From Epiperipatus broadwayi (taxonomy: Eukaryota; Onychophora; Udeonychophora; Euonychophora; Peripatidae), in NCBI GenBank assembly GCA_028023455.1, contig JAQFVV010000031.1:2108001-2172000 (forward strand): a stretch of 64,000 nt of DNA, read 5' to 3'. Both the position numbers and the translations under genes were made by a program. This document shows, piece after piece, positions 34,561-47,935 of the stretch (position 1 is the first letter of the stretch; the number at the start of each line of letters is the position of its first letter). Under the pieces are notes generated by a model. It was not told where the DNA came from, did no database searches, and worked only from the letters and a program-made list of their open reading frames with translations.

Positions 34561-36469
34561 AAAATTTTGTTCAAAAAAAGATGTAGAAACATTTGAATAT
34601 TAAAAAATTATAATTATTTACACCTTTACCTTTTTATTTACATATTAACTCTCCTGTCTATGGCACCAACAAAATAACTTCTAGAAATTTTCTATGTGGT
34701 AAATAAGGATTAGTATTAATTAGGTCAACTCTAACCAGCATGTTAATTAGTTTGTTAAAAATAGCTCATTTGTTATTTTTAGTTTAACTTGGAATCTTGA
34801 TTACATTTTGTAATAACAAAGTTAGCTTCTCAAATATTCATTCAATAATAGAATCTTTACATGATTTAATTTTTTATATGCTTGTTATTTCACTGCAATA
34901 AATTGTATTTTAGATACTAAACATTATATATATTATACAATCCAATATTTAAAGATTACAGACTTGCATTGCATTTACTTAAGAAAAGAAATTATTTTTT
35001 TTAAAACTTACATTGTTTATCTGATAATTTTTAGAAGTCATTACCATGATTTGAAGTTTCTTTTGTTTAATGTGTTAATAACTAAAAAAAGAATCAAAGA
35101 ATTGGCTTGCTCCACTAGAATAGATAATGAATTTTTAAGGCATTTTCCCAATAGAAGGATTATTTAGTAGAGGTTTCAAGGATGTTGTATCATTGTTAGT
35201 GGTATTAAATGATAATACCATTATAATGAAATTTGCTAAAAATTCAATATCTTGGCATGTAATAATACCTTTTTTAAAAAATATGTTTTTTTACTCATTG
35301 TAGATCAATTACAAATTTTTAGCTAGTTTAACAAATCCCATGTCAGTTATCTAAATCCAAGAAAAAGCAGATTATATAAAACAAGTAATATACATATTAG
35401 TATTAAAACTATTCAAGACAAGATCAGAATCAATCTTAATATCCTATATTTCAGAATATGGTTCTCTACTTCTGCACTATATCAAATACACTATATTCAT
35501 ACTTATAAAACATGACTGATAAATATAATAAATACAATTACCTACTAAACAATTCTACCCAACATACAGCAGAATTAATGTAATAATTATGAGGCAATAT
35601 TTTTTAAATAAATTTATTTTAAATAAATTATTAATAGTAATGCGTCATTTTTATATGCATTAAGATATTTAAATAAAGGTATTCAGGACACACACAAAGA
35701 GAAATAAGACAGTAACAGTATGTAGAGTGGTAAAATAAGGGATCTTTCAAGAAAGAAGAAATGTTTCATGTTTTAAACTAGGAATACAATTTGTGAGGCC
35801 TAACTCTAGGATTTAACAAGAAAACAATATTAACATTTTAACAATGAGAGTCTTATAGATTTGCAATGTGGTGCTTTGGGGAACAGATTTGGTAAATTTG
35901 GTGTAAAGAATAAAGTGAATCAAAACTAATTTGTACATATTTCATGTACATATTTAAATGTTTGCTTAATAAAGTTTATTACTTAAAATAAAAAATAAAT
36001 TTGAATAAGTATTATGACACCATAATGCAGTCTGTTCAGTTTAGTGTAATATGTTGTGTATTTTAAGAAATTGTCACAAGACTGAGTAAAAAAGTAATCC
36101 TCACATATTTAAATAAATATCTACAATCAGAACATCCTATCAATAGAATGATTCAGAAACCTAAATATTTTTATTTATTTATCAATTTTATTAATTATCA
36201 CAGCAACATGACATACCCCATTGATGAAGAGCCTTTGTGTGGGATATAATTGCACATCTGCATGTGGTGACTCTGATTAAACTATAGATTTAATGGTTTT
36301 TAAATTAATATTTTTTAATTATTTGTGCTTCCATTTTAATTAAATATACAAAGTTTTAATAAAACAGTCATTGTCATGTTTGATTTAATCAGAACATTCA
36401 AAACTAAATTAGAAATTTTAAGTTGTGATGTTATTTCAAATAAAAAGAATCAAAATAAATTGGTGTAAA
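34561..36469. other. Sequence separating two halves of a hAT pseudogene
   Basis: Contains no part of the transposase that I can read. 35690-35995 is less AT-rich and ends TTAATAAAGTTTATTACTTA followed by an A-rich tract, resembling a retroposed 3' end. The 67-codon ORF at 34964-35167 has no known motif. Confidence 0.4.
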
Positions 36470-36960
36470 AGCTTTTTACAGAAATTCAGTCAATGATCAA
36501 TAATTTTTCTCCAAGATGCAGTTCAGGCAATTTAAAGAAACATCAACATTCATTTTATGTCTAGATCCAACATTAGCAAATAAACTCAATTTGAAAATTC
36601 TCCAGTTGTTGAATTTAGCTAATATAGAATTACAATTAATTGATTTTCAATTCAATTCTCTATGGAGATGATTGAAAATGGTCGATTACTGAATTTAATA
36701 TATAAAAAAAAAATACTGAAGAGGAAATATTAAAACTCTGAATGCCATTTCTAACCTTCAGTTATTTTAAAATCACTAGTAACAGCTATATTATCAATTT
36801 TTCCTCTACTTACATGTAAATTATTATTCTCAAAATTAATTTTACAAAAGACAGATTCAGAAATGGTATGACTAATTTATCTGGCATGTGCAATATTAAA
36901 AGTAATAAAATATCATCCTGATATAAAACATTTAGCAGCAAGAATCTAATTTTAATAGAA
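36470..36960 (+). pseudogene. GTF2IRD2-like hAT transposase pseudogene, 3' part
   Basis: One frame reads FSKMQFRQFKETSTFILCLD, and slightly later LANIELQLIDFQFNSLWR, matching the family's '..RF.DF......F..PF' and 'LQ.ELIDLQCD..LK' segments. Further on, in other frames, INFSSTYM, then ILKINFTKDRFRNGMTNLSG, correspond to 'MFGSTYLCEQ.FS.MK.NK...RSRLTDEHL', the dimerisation domain; the Cys-Glu is lost. Frameshifts and stops throughout. Same strand and the next expected part after 33670-34560. Confidence 0.68.
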
Positions 36961-37532
36961 TCATATACTAATTTTTAAAATTATCTCAATAAAATGCAAT
37001 TATTAATTTTCTGCTAACTTTTACCCTATTAAAAAACTTCTCAGTATGTCAATAATTTGATAATAAAAATTACCCCAAATCCAAAACTCACCCAGACTAG
37101 CCAAGAAAGTAAAATCTAAAACACAACCAATGGTTTCAGTGCTACAAGCAGACTTCTCAAGTATAAAGAACTACAAAAACACAGTATATTTATATTTAAC
37201 ATTACCCACAATTTCATTTACTTCCCATCCACCCTTAATATTAAAATAACTTTTAAATAAGTTAATTGCCTCAGAAAAATATTATTTGTAAATTTTTGGC
37301 ATGTGCACTTAAAAAGACATTGTAACTAGTATGTTATTATTGTGTTTATACCCCCCATTTACTTGTTTCTGCTATTTGGATATATGTATCTATTCAAATA
37401 TCTAATGGTCTAAGGTGATGAATGCTCAGTCTGAATGAGATAAGATGGAATCTGGACTAGTCCATTAGTTGAAGGTAAATCGAGATATAACAGTTAGGAC
37501 AGAAAAAAAATGTAGGATACCAGTAATAAAAC

Positions 37533-37581
37533 AGGCAAAACTCTCCATACAGTAGTGATGATCATGTGATGTTTAGTGGTT
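37533..37581. mobile_element. Palindromic MITE family 1, copy 4 (minimal remnant)
   Basis: AACAGGCAAAACTCTCCATA, CAGTAGTG is fused directly to ATGATCATGTGATGTTTAG, so only the left inner motif and the right terminus remain in about 49 bp. It lies ~40 bp before the RTE RT fragment. Confidence 0.8.
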
Positions 37582-37619
37582 TAATACCAGTAATATAAAA
37601 AAAAAATATTAAAAAATAC

Positions 37620-38560
37620 ATCTACAGCCTTCTGTCAATTCTTTACAAGATTTTTATTAAGGTCCTAACAATTCATCTACTGAAATCTTTGAACTTATAT
37701 CTACTAAAAGAACAAGCTGGATTTAAAAGTGGTTTCATATCAAATTATTAACAGAAATTATAAAAAGAACCAATGACTATGAGTTGCCATTTTGCATTAG
37801 ATTTGTAGATTATGAAAAGGTTTTTGAATCCATAAGCATTTCCATCTTTAAAACATCAAGATGTCAATTTTTAAAAAATATTTATTAAAATTTAAGTGCA
37901 CTGATTAGACTACATAATTCTATTATGAAGTTTAACAGTAAAGTGAATATCTAGAAGATTTTTATAGCAGTTTTATGGGTAATATTTTATGGATTAAAGT
38001 AGAAAAATAAAAAAATAAAAATGAATGGAGGGTATTTAAATCATTTAGATTTTGAAATAATGTGTTGTTTTTGCAAATTATGCTTTAGCTTTCAGGAAAT
38101 GATTCATTAGTAGGACTTAAAATAATGCTAAAATAAATAAAATAAAGTTCAGTTTCTTTTTTTAAAAAAATACAGTTTGTTAGTAATGAATTAGAAATAG
38201 TTAACAATTAATTATAAATACTTGCTCAGATCATTTATGCAGATGTAAACACTACTGACAAAATCAGACATAAAATTTATACTCGGGTGAATGATATTAA
38301 AAGAAAATATGCCTATGATTCTAAAAATAAGGCAACTGAAATATTGTCACTTAGTAGAAAAGCAATAAATAGACTTCAGATCACACACAAACAAAGGAGA
38401 TATGCTGGGAATAAGGAGAAAAGATTGAAATCAAAATATATGGCTCAAATAACAAACAAGGGTCATTGAGATTATTGAAAAAAGTAAGAAGCTAAAAGGA
38501 GTTTGATGGATATAGTGCTAGAAGTTATGAAAATAGATAAACAACTGAAGCTTGAAATTA
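37620..38560 (+). pseudogene. RTE-like LINE reverse transcriptase fragment
   Basis: RTE LINEs copy their RNA at the nicked target. In shifting frames: EQAGFKSGFIS (family EQAGFR.G.ST), EIIKRTNDYELPFCIRFVDY with EKVFES next (motif A, FVDYEKAFDS, whose first catalytic Asp is present), FANYALAF at ~38070 (YADD-type motif C with the Asp pair lost), and YKYLAQIIYADVNTTDKIRH with KIYTRVN next (family YLGQ.I..DG....EI.RRI). The 60-codon ORF 38287-38469 continues this. Many stops; the catalytic DD pair is destroyed. Possibly the same original element type as the endonuclease at 30.4 kb, same strand. Confidence 0.75.
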
Positions 38561-41504
38561 GATTGCAAGTGATTGTCAATAATCTAGAAGGAAACTACAC
38601 ATGAGATGGATGAATAAGAATATTTGCTGAAATAATGTTGAGAAAAGACGGTGTGGATCAAAGAAACTGAATTAAATTTAGAGAAACCCTCATCCTGTAA
38701 TAGAATAACAATGATTGGAGATGATGCTGATATGGCATTTCCCCCACCTCTATTTTTTTTATATAAAATTTTATTTTGATTTAAGTAATAGCAAAAATAA
38801 GCCTTAGTCATGATCACTTATTATAAATCCATAAATAATATTTTTGAATATCAAATGACTCATGAATTGTACAATATGTTGTAGAGATAATAAATAAACA
38901 AAAAAGTTACATCACAACAATGAATGAAAGATAATGAATCAAACTTAGCATTTGATCAAATAATACTAGCTGAATAATTTTTATTTTATTTTAGCAAAGG
39001 AATTTTAAAACAATTATTCGATGAACAATAATTAATGTCAGAATATTCTTAAAATAATTTTCACACTAAAAAAAAAAAGTGGTTTCATAAAACAATTAAC
39101 ATCCTAAAATTAATAAGGATTATCAGTAAGGGATATTTTAATTTGTCGATGAATAAATAGAAGAAATATTAAAAATTTATAATCCTAAATTCAAACATTC
39201 ATGGAAAATATTTAGTTATATAATTTTGTTAGTTACTATAAAGAATGATATTTATAATAGATCTCATATTAATACTGTAAAAAGGAAATGGTCCTAAACA
39301 AAGTCAATATAAATAATCATAAGTAAGTTGTTTGAGAGGATATGAAATATTCAAGCACCCAAGTGACAAGTACACAATTGTTTTTTTTTTTTTTAATTAA
39401 TAAATTGAGATTTTGCTAATAATCAATCAGGAATCTTTATCTTTCTAATCAGTCACTCCAACCATTATGCAGAATAACAAACCATTAAAAGCTATTCAAA
39501 CACTTGTAAACATAGCAATTGTCTATATAACGACTAAAAAGAAAATTTACATTTTATATATTAAACTATTTTTGATTTTTTTTTAGCACAAAGTATTTTT
39601 CATTACAAAACACAAATAAACACTAGAGAGATCACAATTTAGAGAGATGCTAGTATTATAAAATTGAAGTTCAATTATTTGAGTAAGAATTGTTTCAATT
39701 TTGTTTGTATACTTTTTTATAATTTTTTTTTTTTAATATTTATATAATTATTATTTGTTGTTGTTACTTTATTTTTTGGTAAACTGATCAAACAGAAATT
39801 TTCATCGTCAAAGATCCATCAATTATTTTCAAATGACCTTCACAAATGAAAAGATATTAATCAAGCTTATGTGATCATCCAAGATCTTGTTTAAGGAATC
39901 TACATATATCTGTATGATATGGATGTTAAAATTAACATTGAGAAAAATACTGATTTTTTTATTACATGGATATTATATAAATTTAAAATATGGATAATGA
40001 ATAGGAGAAAAAACATATTTTGAAGCATAGAAAAGAAACTATAGTTGGTTAAAAAAGAAAATTAATTTAACTGTTATAGAAAAAACAAACAAATAACAAC
40101 AACAACAAAGGAGTAAAAAACTGGATTGTCCCTGACTTTCTAAGAAACTAGAGATTTTTCAAAATATATTAAAACAAACTATAACTGAAAAAAATATATT
40201 AACTGACTTTTAAACTGCAATCTTTTTTACAGGAGCTGATGCATTAACTATTCTGTGTTTCTTCCATATTTGTCACATGATCTGAAACTGCAGATCAACA
40301 TGATGGATATGATTTGATACTGATATGGCTACTACTTAAAAAGATATAATAGAAATCAAATTATAATCATTAATGTCTACCAGATGACATATGACATTTA
40401 TATAAAAAAAACCATGAAATATTATAGTTAACCAGTAGTATGTATTTTATAGTAACTTTGTATATTTAATCATTAAAACCAGTCAATACTTACACAATCC
40501 CAATATCAATAACAATCAACAATTTTAAACTGTTGTCAAAGGCAACCTCCTTTATTTATGATCCTATATACTTATAGATACTTAAGATTGCAATTTGTCC
40601 ACAGTGATTGAAATTATTGATACAAAGAAGTTTAAATAAAACTCTTTAAACATGTAAATATAATCTGTTCTGAATATCGACCAATAAATAGTCAATTATA
40701 ACTTTACAAACTGCAATTACAATTTTTAAATTGCACCCAAAATATTACTTAAATAACAAGTGTAATAATGACCATGCCTAAATGATTTTATATATTTGTA
40801 TATAAATATAAGAACATTCTAATGATTGTTTCTAAGTAGCTGTGTATGTGATTATATATATTTGAAAGAGAAAATAATTAAATGGAGAAAATCAGGAAAA
40901 AAAATAATTTAATGAAGCAAATTACAGGGTGAGAAAAGCATATTGTTTATTAACCTTCAAAAAAATAAATATTTTATCTAAAAAATGTAAAGCAGTTATA
41001 AAAACAGTTTTATCAAATTGATTTAGTGATAGAAAATATGATTAAATAAGTCAAATAGCTGCATATTATACAACAAATGAAAATAGATATTGTTTTAATG
41101 TAGCTAAAGTGTGTAAACTATCATTTACTAATAAATTGTTCAATTAAATGTCTTATTAAAAAAGACAGTTAGTATTAATAAAAATAAATTAAATTTCATC
41201 TTTAAATAAGATTTTGCATAAGAAAATAATAAATTTTAATAGGAATTAAAAAAAATCATAAATAAAAACATTTCAATAATTTATTAAACTAAATTATTAT
41301 TTTTCTGAGATAAAAATTTAAAACATTCTAAATCCCGTGTATGGCATTCTAGAACGATAAAGTGAGGAATTTTGCAGTTACTGTATTCCATTCAACTAAA
41401 AATTTTCTAATGATTTTGAGAATATAAAAAAGGGTGTATATCGGCCATCCAATTGAAAATCTGATGATGGAGTGCTCAGAGGCGACACCGAGGCTGAGAT
41501 TCTC
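38561..41504. other. AT-rich stretch, nothing recognised
   Basis: Long poly-T and poly-A tracts (39380, 39730). No gene or repeat boundary seen. ORF 38584-38817 has no motif. Confidence 0.5.
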
Positions 41505-41680
41505 GTGAATTGGCTATCTTAATATATATCTGAGCACTTATTGCATATATGTGTAGAGATGATAATTTGGACCAACTGATGATTGCTGATTTAGCATGAA
41601 ATACTGTATTGGTGATTATGAGATGGAGTGGAGAGTGGTGGTTCATGTGAAAGTCTGTGCTCATATACCCTATATATTAT
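41505..41680 (+). mobile_element. SINE family 2, copy 2
   Basis: Aligns with 32445-32692 (shared TTGGCTATCTTAATATATAT, GGACCAACTGATGATTGCTG, GTGAAAGTCTGTGCTCATAT) but lacks the ATCTTTTCAACAT segment. Ends in (TA)n. The 62-codon ORF on the other strand is a shadow. Confidence 0.75.
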
Positions 41681-43173
41681 ATATATATATATTGATATAG
41701 CTATATAATAAGCCTCTATTTCAGTTATGACATACTTTAATTAACAACATTTTCTTTTTATTAATAATTGTTTACTTGCATATAGATAATTGTATATTTT
41801 ATTCTGCAAATTAGGAAAAGCAAACATATTTTAACCATTAAATATTTATTAGTATTTCTATATAAAGATAGAATAATACATGTCAAAGTTATTTATTAAA
41901 GTATTGGATTTTAAAATAAAATTGACTTTTTAAAATCTGCTACCATCCCATGTTACATCGTAAATAATAATAATAATAATAATTTGCTCTCAGAGAAATT
42001 CCTTAGAGAAGAAAATCTCACGATCATATTATATATCCATAAAATAATAATTAAAACTTAATAAATCTTTTTGAATTACACAGCCATGTTCATAATACTT
42101 TTATATAATTAATTAGGTTAAAAGAGTGAGCCAATATAGACTAAAACATCATTAACTTGAGTTTAATTTGAGTAAGATTAACTAGAAAGACACATGTTCA
42201 TGTAATTTAAATGCATCATTAGCATACTTTTACATATAAATATATATATTAAGTGGATGGAAAAACCATTTTATTTTTAACTGTTATTACTGCTGTTATC
42301 AGCAAATGCCATAAGTTAAGTAAACATAAAAATAACAGTGCTTTAATAATATTGCATCACAGGAGCTGTATAAAAGATAATTGTATATAATTCAATCCAA
42401 AAGCTTAGAAATAAAAATAATTCTTCTCTAACGATATATAAATACATATGATATACCACCATATCATTATATAAGGACTATATCTATTTTCCACTTTTAT
42501 GATTTCTTAGAGAACATTAAGAGTAATGACATTACTTATTATATTATTGCAACATTAGAAAAAAATATATGCCATAATAAAGATTTTCAGATAGTAGAAA
42601 ACATTAAGGGATATTTAAGGCAGATTTTTCATTTCTTATATATACAAATTGGTTTACATTGAGGATAATACATTATTACAAACTTGGATATAGATTAATT
42701 AATGTCAACCATTAAATATAAAATTAAGGCATGGGATCATTTTACAAACACAATTTTGACAACTCTGTTGTGAAAAGCTATGCTGAGAAAAATGTATAGA
42801 AAATATTCCAGAGGTAAGTCATTTTAGCCAGACAAGAAATGCCAGATTGTGTGTATAATGTAAGAAATATATCTGAATGTTGACAAAAGATATTTATAAT
42901 TAGATGCATTTAATATATTTACCATATCTGACCTATCATGATTTTTAATGATATGTAGCATGGTTCATTTTATTGTAAATGATAATTTAAAAATTTATTG
43001 CTATGCCAATCAACTTATATGCAAGCTTGCAAGAAACTATAAAAGACACACATTAAATACTAATGATATTGTTTTATGTAGCACATGGGTAAAAATATAA
43101 TTCCTAATGCAGTAACACTTATTACATATAAAAGTAAAGTAGACAAAGTAAATTATACCTATTTAACATGACT
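41681..43173. other. AT-rich stretch with (AAT)n microsatellite
   Basis: A (AAT)7-like microsatellite at 41963-41984. No gene recognised. Confidence 0.5.
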
Positions 43174-43291
<118 letters not shown>

Positions 43292-43621
43292 TAATAAAAA
43301 TGGTATTTTGTAAATTATGCTGATTAATTTTATTTCATAAATTAATATCAAACTTATTTATGAAATAATATATTTGAGAGAGGCACTGAATTATATGTGA
43401 ATATAAAACTGTTCTTATAAATTATGCAACTATGCTAATTGTTTAATACCATTGATTTGTCTGATATCCCTAATTAATTTTTATTTATTATTATTTGTTA
43501 AAGTTAACTTAATTTTTTTTAATTTTTTTTTTTATAAACAATAATTGAGTTACTTGTTAACTTTATTGTGTATCATTCACAGAATTGAATGAAGATCAAA
43601 AACCAGTGTCAATAAATAACC

Positions 43622-45490
43622 ATAGTAACAGTAATGTGATGCACTGTGACTTCTCCTGATATGGATTCGGGAATCTCTCACCTATTAGCCACTTTACCTT
43701 CCCTTTCCATTCCCCACCTTAAGTTTTCCCATATCCTGCTCCATCCCATTTCCACAACATAATCTTTGTCAACTCCTTGGCTTTTATACTTAAATCCGCC
43801 TTATCTTTTCCCAAACCCAGCATAAAAATCAATAACTCAGTATAATCACTTTCCTTATATTTATTCTTCCATGACTTTATTATTTTATCCTTTCTACTTT
43901 CAGGCATTTACATTCAATTAACAGATGCCTAATATTTTCTATGCCTTCCTTACACAACTTGCAGAGTAAATTACCCACATTTTTCCATTTACATGTGTAA
44001 TCCCTAGTTGCTAAAGATCCTGTTTGAGCCTTAAACAGTAAACTACTTTCCTTCCTTTTATCATAAATTAACTCACACCCAATATTCCATTTACTTCTAT
44101 ATATATTTAAACTATTTTTACTCTCCATACTAGTTCTCCATTGCTCCAACTCCCTATTCTTTATTAATGCATCTATTCTTTTATCCCATTCCTTACCACC
44201 ATAACACCCAACAATTCTCCTATAGCAATAATCCCACCTTTTGTACAAGTATACTGACATAAATTCTTTATCCAAATTTTCTGCATACTGCATTACCTTT
44301 CTCACCCATCTTGTTACCTGCCCTTTATTCACAAACCAATTAAATGCTATTTTGGCTATTCTTTTATTATCCATAAACTGCAACCTATTGAACATTTTCA
44401 TTTTGCTTTTTGCATCCCCCATATAAAAACTTGAGTATTCCATTTCTCCTTGAATTTCCTCTTTTGCCATCCACACATCTGCATCTAATGCATGTCTTCC
44501 TACTTCTCTTTGCACTTTTTTCAAGTAATCTAATACTCCTTTATTAATACATAATGCATCGTTACCATATGTTAACCCCGGTACTGCCACTCAAATACAA
44601 TTCTAACTACATCATATTTATTATATAAAAACACAGTTAATTTCTTTATCAATCCCTTTCTTTTCTTCATTTCATTTATCAATTTTTTTCCCATTCATCC
44701 AAGCAGTTCTCTGATTACTCAATACGATTCCCAAATAGTTATATCTATTCACCACACTTAACTTTATATCCCCCAATGAAAATTCTTTGAATTCTCTTTC
44801 CTCAGTATTAATCATCATTACTTTTGATTTTTTTCACTAAACTTAATCGCGATCTCTTTATCCACCCTTGCGCATGTCCTCAGCATAACTTCCATATCTT
44901 CCCTTCTTTCTGCACACAAAAAGACATCATCTATGAATAAAAAACCCAATAATGTATACTCCTTTGCCATCTATTAATGATATCTCTATCCCTCTTCCTA
45001 ATCTTTCTATTGCTCTCTTCAGTTCTCTCAAGTATAACAAAAACAAAATAGGTGACATAGGGCATCCTTGCCTTAGTCCCCCCCTCATTTTAACTTTAAC
45101 TGATTCTATACTCCCTAATTGATATGTATAGAAATTATTTTCATATAATTTCTTAATAATATCCACTAAAGCTCCATCCATTCCCAAATTTACTAAACTT
45201 ACCCATAATCTATTTCTATTTACTCTATCATACACCATTTCTTTATCTATAAAAACCCATATATAACTTTTTAGCTATATACCTACTCATATCCATAAGT
45301 TGTGTAACTACAAATAAACTATCTCCTATATACCTATCTGATTGAAAACCTTGCATTTCTCCCACTATATTATTTTCTTTCATCCATTTTGCAACCCTTT
45401 CAGCCACAATATATAAGGAAACTTTATATAAAACTGATGTTACCACTATCGGTCTATAATTGTTCAACTTTCTATTGATCCTTAACAGCA
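43622..45490 (-). pseudogene. LINE-B non-LTR retrotransposon pseudogene (RT to C-terminus)
   Basis: Read on the minus strand: NNYRPIVVTSVLYKVSLYIV (RT block '..YRPI.L.S..YK'), QGFQSDRYIGDSLFV, then after a frame change GLRQGCPMSPILFLLYLREL (RT block B). FIDDVFLCAERRED is the catalytic Y/F-x-DD motif in yet another frame near 44930. A 236-codon frame (44590-43880) ends with CKLCKEGIENIRHLLIEC, a C-x2-C...H...C zinc-like motif found near the C-terminus of many LINEs. Short C-terminal frame at 43907-43719. At least three frameshifts and one gap make it inactive. No endonuclease part: the 5' side meets MITE copy 5 at 45490. The clade is not assigned. Plus-strand ORF 44241-44426 is a shadow. Confidence 0.88.
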
Positions 45491-45690
45491 ACAAGTTCTC
45501 CATACAGTACTGCCATCCAGTGCAAGCCTTAGCAATCAATGGATGCAAAAAGGTTTGTGCATAAAATTCCTACCTAGTGTCTACTCATCCAATATCCACA
45601 GTCTAGTTTCTAGCTTGTGGCTTTCATCAGTAAAGACCCTTGGATCTGAGAGCACTGCATCAAGATCTTAGAATCTAATGCAATCTTCCA
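45490..45690. mobile_element. Palindromic MITE family 1, copy 5
   Basis: TTCTCCATACAGTACTGCC, CAGTGCAAGCC, AATCAATGGATGCAAAAAGG, TTTGTGCATAAAATTCC, CTAGTGTCTACTCATCC, CAGTCTAGTTTC and CTTGTGGC follow the left arm of the 26.2-kb copy. Instead of the right arm it continues into GATCTGAGAGCACTGCATC, so it is a half element or has unique internal sequence. It directly abuts the LINE-B 5' end. Confidence 0.8.
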
Positions 45691-46959
45691 GCAGCCACCT
45701 TTTACTTATTTTAACTATAAAGCTAGGATGTTTAAGTGCTTTTAAATAATAATCATGATATAGAGTATATATTCAATACTGATTGGGTCAGATACTAGAT
45801 AAACTATAATAGAAATAGCTCATGCCAGGGCAGGGAAGGATGAAGGGAAAAATCATAAGACAATGGCTGATCATGAGGGATGACATGAAAATGAGATGCA
45901 TTTATAGTTTAATTAATTCTGATTTGATTATTTTTGATTTATAAACCTAGATGAGTTCAAAACTATAAAGGAGTTGATAATGATCAATGTAATGGTGTTT
46001 GAAGGTCAAATTGAAATCCAATAGAAATTATGATTAAGTTAATCACGGAAATATTTGCAGATAAATCATTGAACTCTAGCATGCCACATGCAATTTGATC
46101 TGATCAAGGGCTCACTGTCAGTTATTCTCTGACCATTAAAAATATATATACATTGCTAGAACTAAGCAAAAACTAATTGATACAAAAATAAAAGATACTT
46201 TTTTTAATAATTGAATTCGTCCAAAAAGTGTAATATATAAATACATGAAAATTATTTGGATTAGAAATGAAATAATATATATATTATATTTATCATTATA
46301 TACATTAATTAAAAGGAAAATAAATAAGTACAAAGTCAAATACAAATGCATAATAAATAAATTAAAAAAAAAACAATCCATTTATGGGAAAGTGAAATAA
46401 TGTATATTTTCACTAGAGAAATTATTTTCATGTTTTTTATTTATTATGTAAATATGTTGTTTTCATTCAGGAATGATTTGGTAATAAAGATCATTTATTT
46501 AGCAAATAAATAATATATTTATCAATCAAACTATGCAATATGAATAGGTTTTCTTTTATATTTTATGTAAAAGTAATTTACAAGAAATAAAAAACAAAGC
46601 ATAAAAATAAAGTTTTTTAGACATCTATCATTGACAAATTCTATCTCATATATATACTTTTTAAAAAATTTCAATCCAATATTTTTGTTTTACAAAAAAT
46701 AACTACATTTCTCTTTTAATTCTTATAATTCAGAGATATGGTAGCTGGTTTTTTTATCTTTAGAAAGACTAAATTTGCCCTTCTCTCATCAATATTTTGC
46801 CATTTTATTACAAATTTAAAAAGAGATTTTTTGTTCATTCATAATTTTTATTAACTTATATTAACAGTTTAAAAAGAGAGTTTTTTGTTTTGTTTGTATT
46901 AGACTCTTGATAATCTTAACATATGCTATTTGGATAGTTAGGTGCATGAAAATTTTCAC
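45691..46959. other. AT-rich stretch, nothing recognised
   Basis: The 81-codon hydrophobic minus-strand ORF at 46136-46381 is Leu/Ile/Tyr-rich, as expected by chance in such sequence. Confidence 0.5.
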
Positions 46960-47120
46960 AATGCCGCACCTGAATGAGGACACTTATTTCATACAAAAAG
47001 TAATCAAAATGAAGGAAAGAGATGACATCCTTGCTTAAAAATCCCGATTCAAAGACAAATGGAACCTTTTCACTATACCACAACTGCCTAAAACCTAATG
47101 CTTCAAATTCAACTCATCAC
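46960..47120 (+). pseudogene. LINE-A C-terminal fragment
   Basis: One frame reads PHLNEDTYFIQKVIKMKERD, then DILA, stop, KSRFKDKWNLF. This aligns with LPKPDENALFNQSMKKIKQR, DKTLA...ETWKLF at the end of the 56.8-kb LINE. It has one in-frame stop. Only the last ~40 codons are recognisable. The 63-codon ORF at 47022 is in another frame and is a shadow. Confidence 0.6.
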
Positions 47121-47504
47121 ATAAAATGCCCCAGGAAAATATCAACACAACAAGCAACAAAACACATTCAGGATTTTCAATACAGATACACAACCATTGA
47201 AGCAAAGAATTAACCCCCATTTCTAACTCCCTACTAATCAACATGTAATAATAGTAGCAATAATAAATTTATATTTTGAAAGTCTTAACATTTCTGAGAT
47301 TACACAAAGCAATAAAATTTGACATAAGCAAATAAATGCCAATTTTTTTTCACATTTTATAATAAATTAATAATCACATAATTATTATATGCTTTTATAT
47401 TAATTTGTCATGTCTGTGTATGTTTCAGCCTGTATGTACATATTTTCTGTGAATGTTTCCTGTCTATACGTCCACATTTTTGAATTTTGCTCTGGCTGAG
47501 ATTT

Positions 47505-47935
47505 TTTTTAGTCTTAACTATTTTTTATTTTTAATAAAAAGGTTTGATATGATAAAAGATTTAATAAGCAAAGGTTCTTTTTGTTTAGAAGTTTCTGCAT
47601 CACATCTACATTGTTGTCTTAAGCAGTCATTTACACATGGCTTGATAATAATTAGTCTGAGAACAGTTTGTCAATTACATTTCGCCAATAATATAAAAGT
47701 TTTATAATTATAATTTAATTTTAGAAAATAAAATAATAGTATATCAAAATAATTCAATTAAATGCTTTTTTAGTTTTAATTATTTTTTGTTTTTAATGAA
47801 AAAAGTTTGATAAGTTAAAAGATTTAATTAAATAAACCTTGTTTTGTTCAGGAGTTTCCACATTATATCTATGATGATGTCTTACTTAATTGGTCTTTTT
47901 CACATACTATTAAATCATAATTTGTCTTTTTTATT
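47505..47935. repeat. Diverged direct repeat, ~160 bp, period ~260 bp
   Basis: 47505-47665 and 47765-47935 share the order TTTTTTTAGT, TTATTTTTAAT(A/G)AAAA, GTTTGATA, AAAAGATTTAAT, GTTTAGAAGTTTC or GTTCAGGAGTTTCC, ACATCTA or ATATCTA, ATGTCTTA. The level of similarity suggests an old duplication. An 84-codon ORF across the first copy has no motif. Confidence 0.65.

Noticed and set aside
46136-46381. 81-codon hydrophobic minus-strand ORF resembling a membrane protein
   Set aside because: AT-rich DNA without coding constraint yields Leu/Ile/Phe/Tyr frames; no supporting context.
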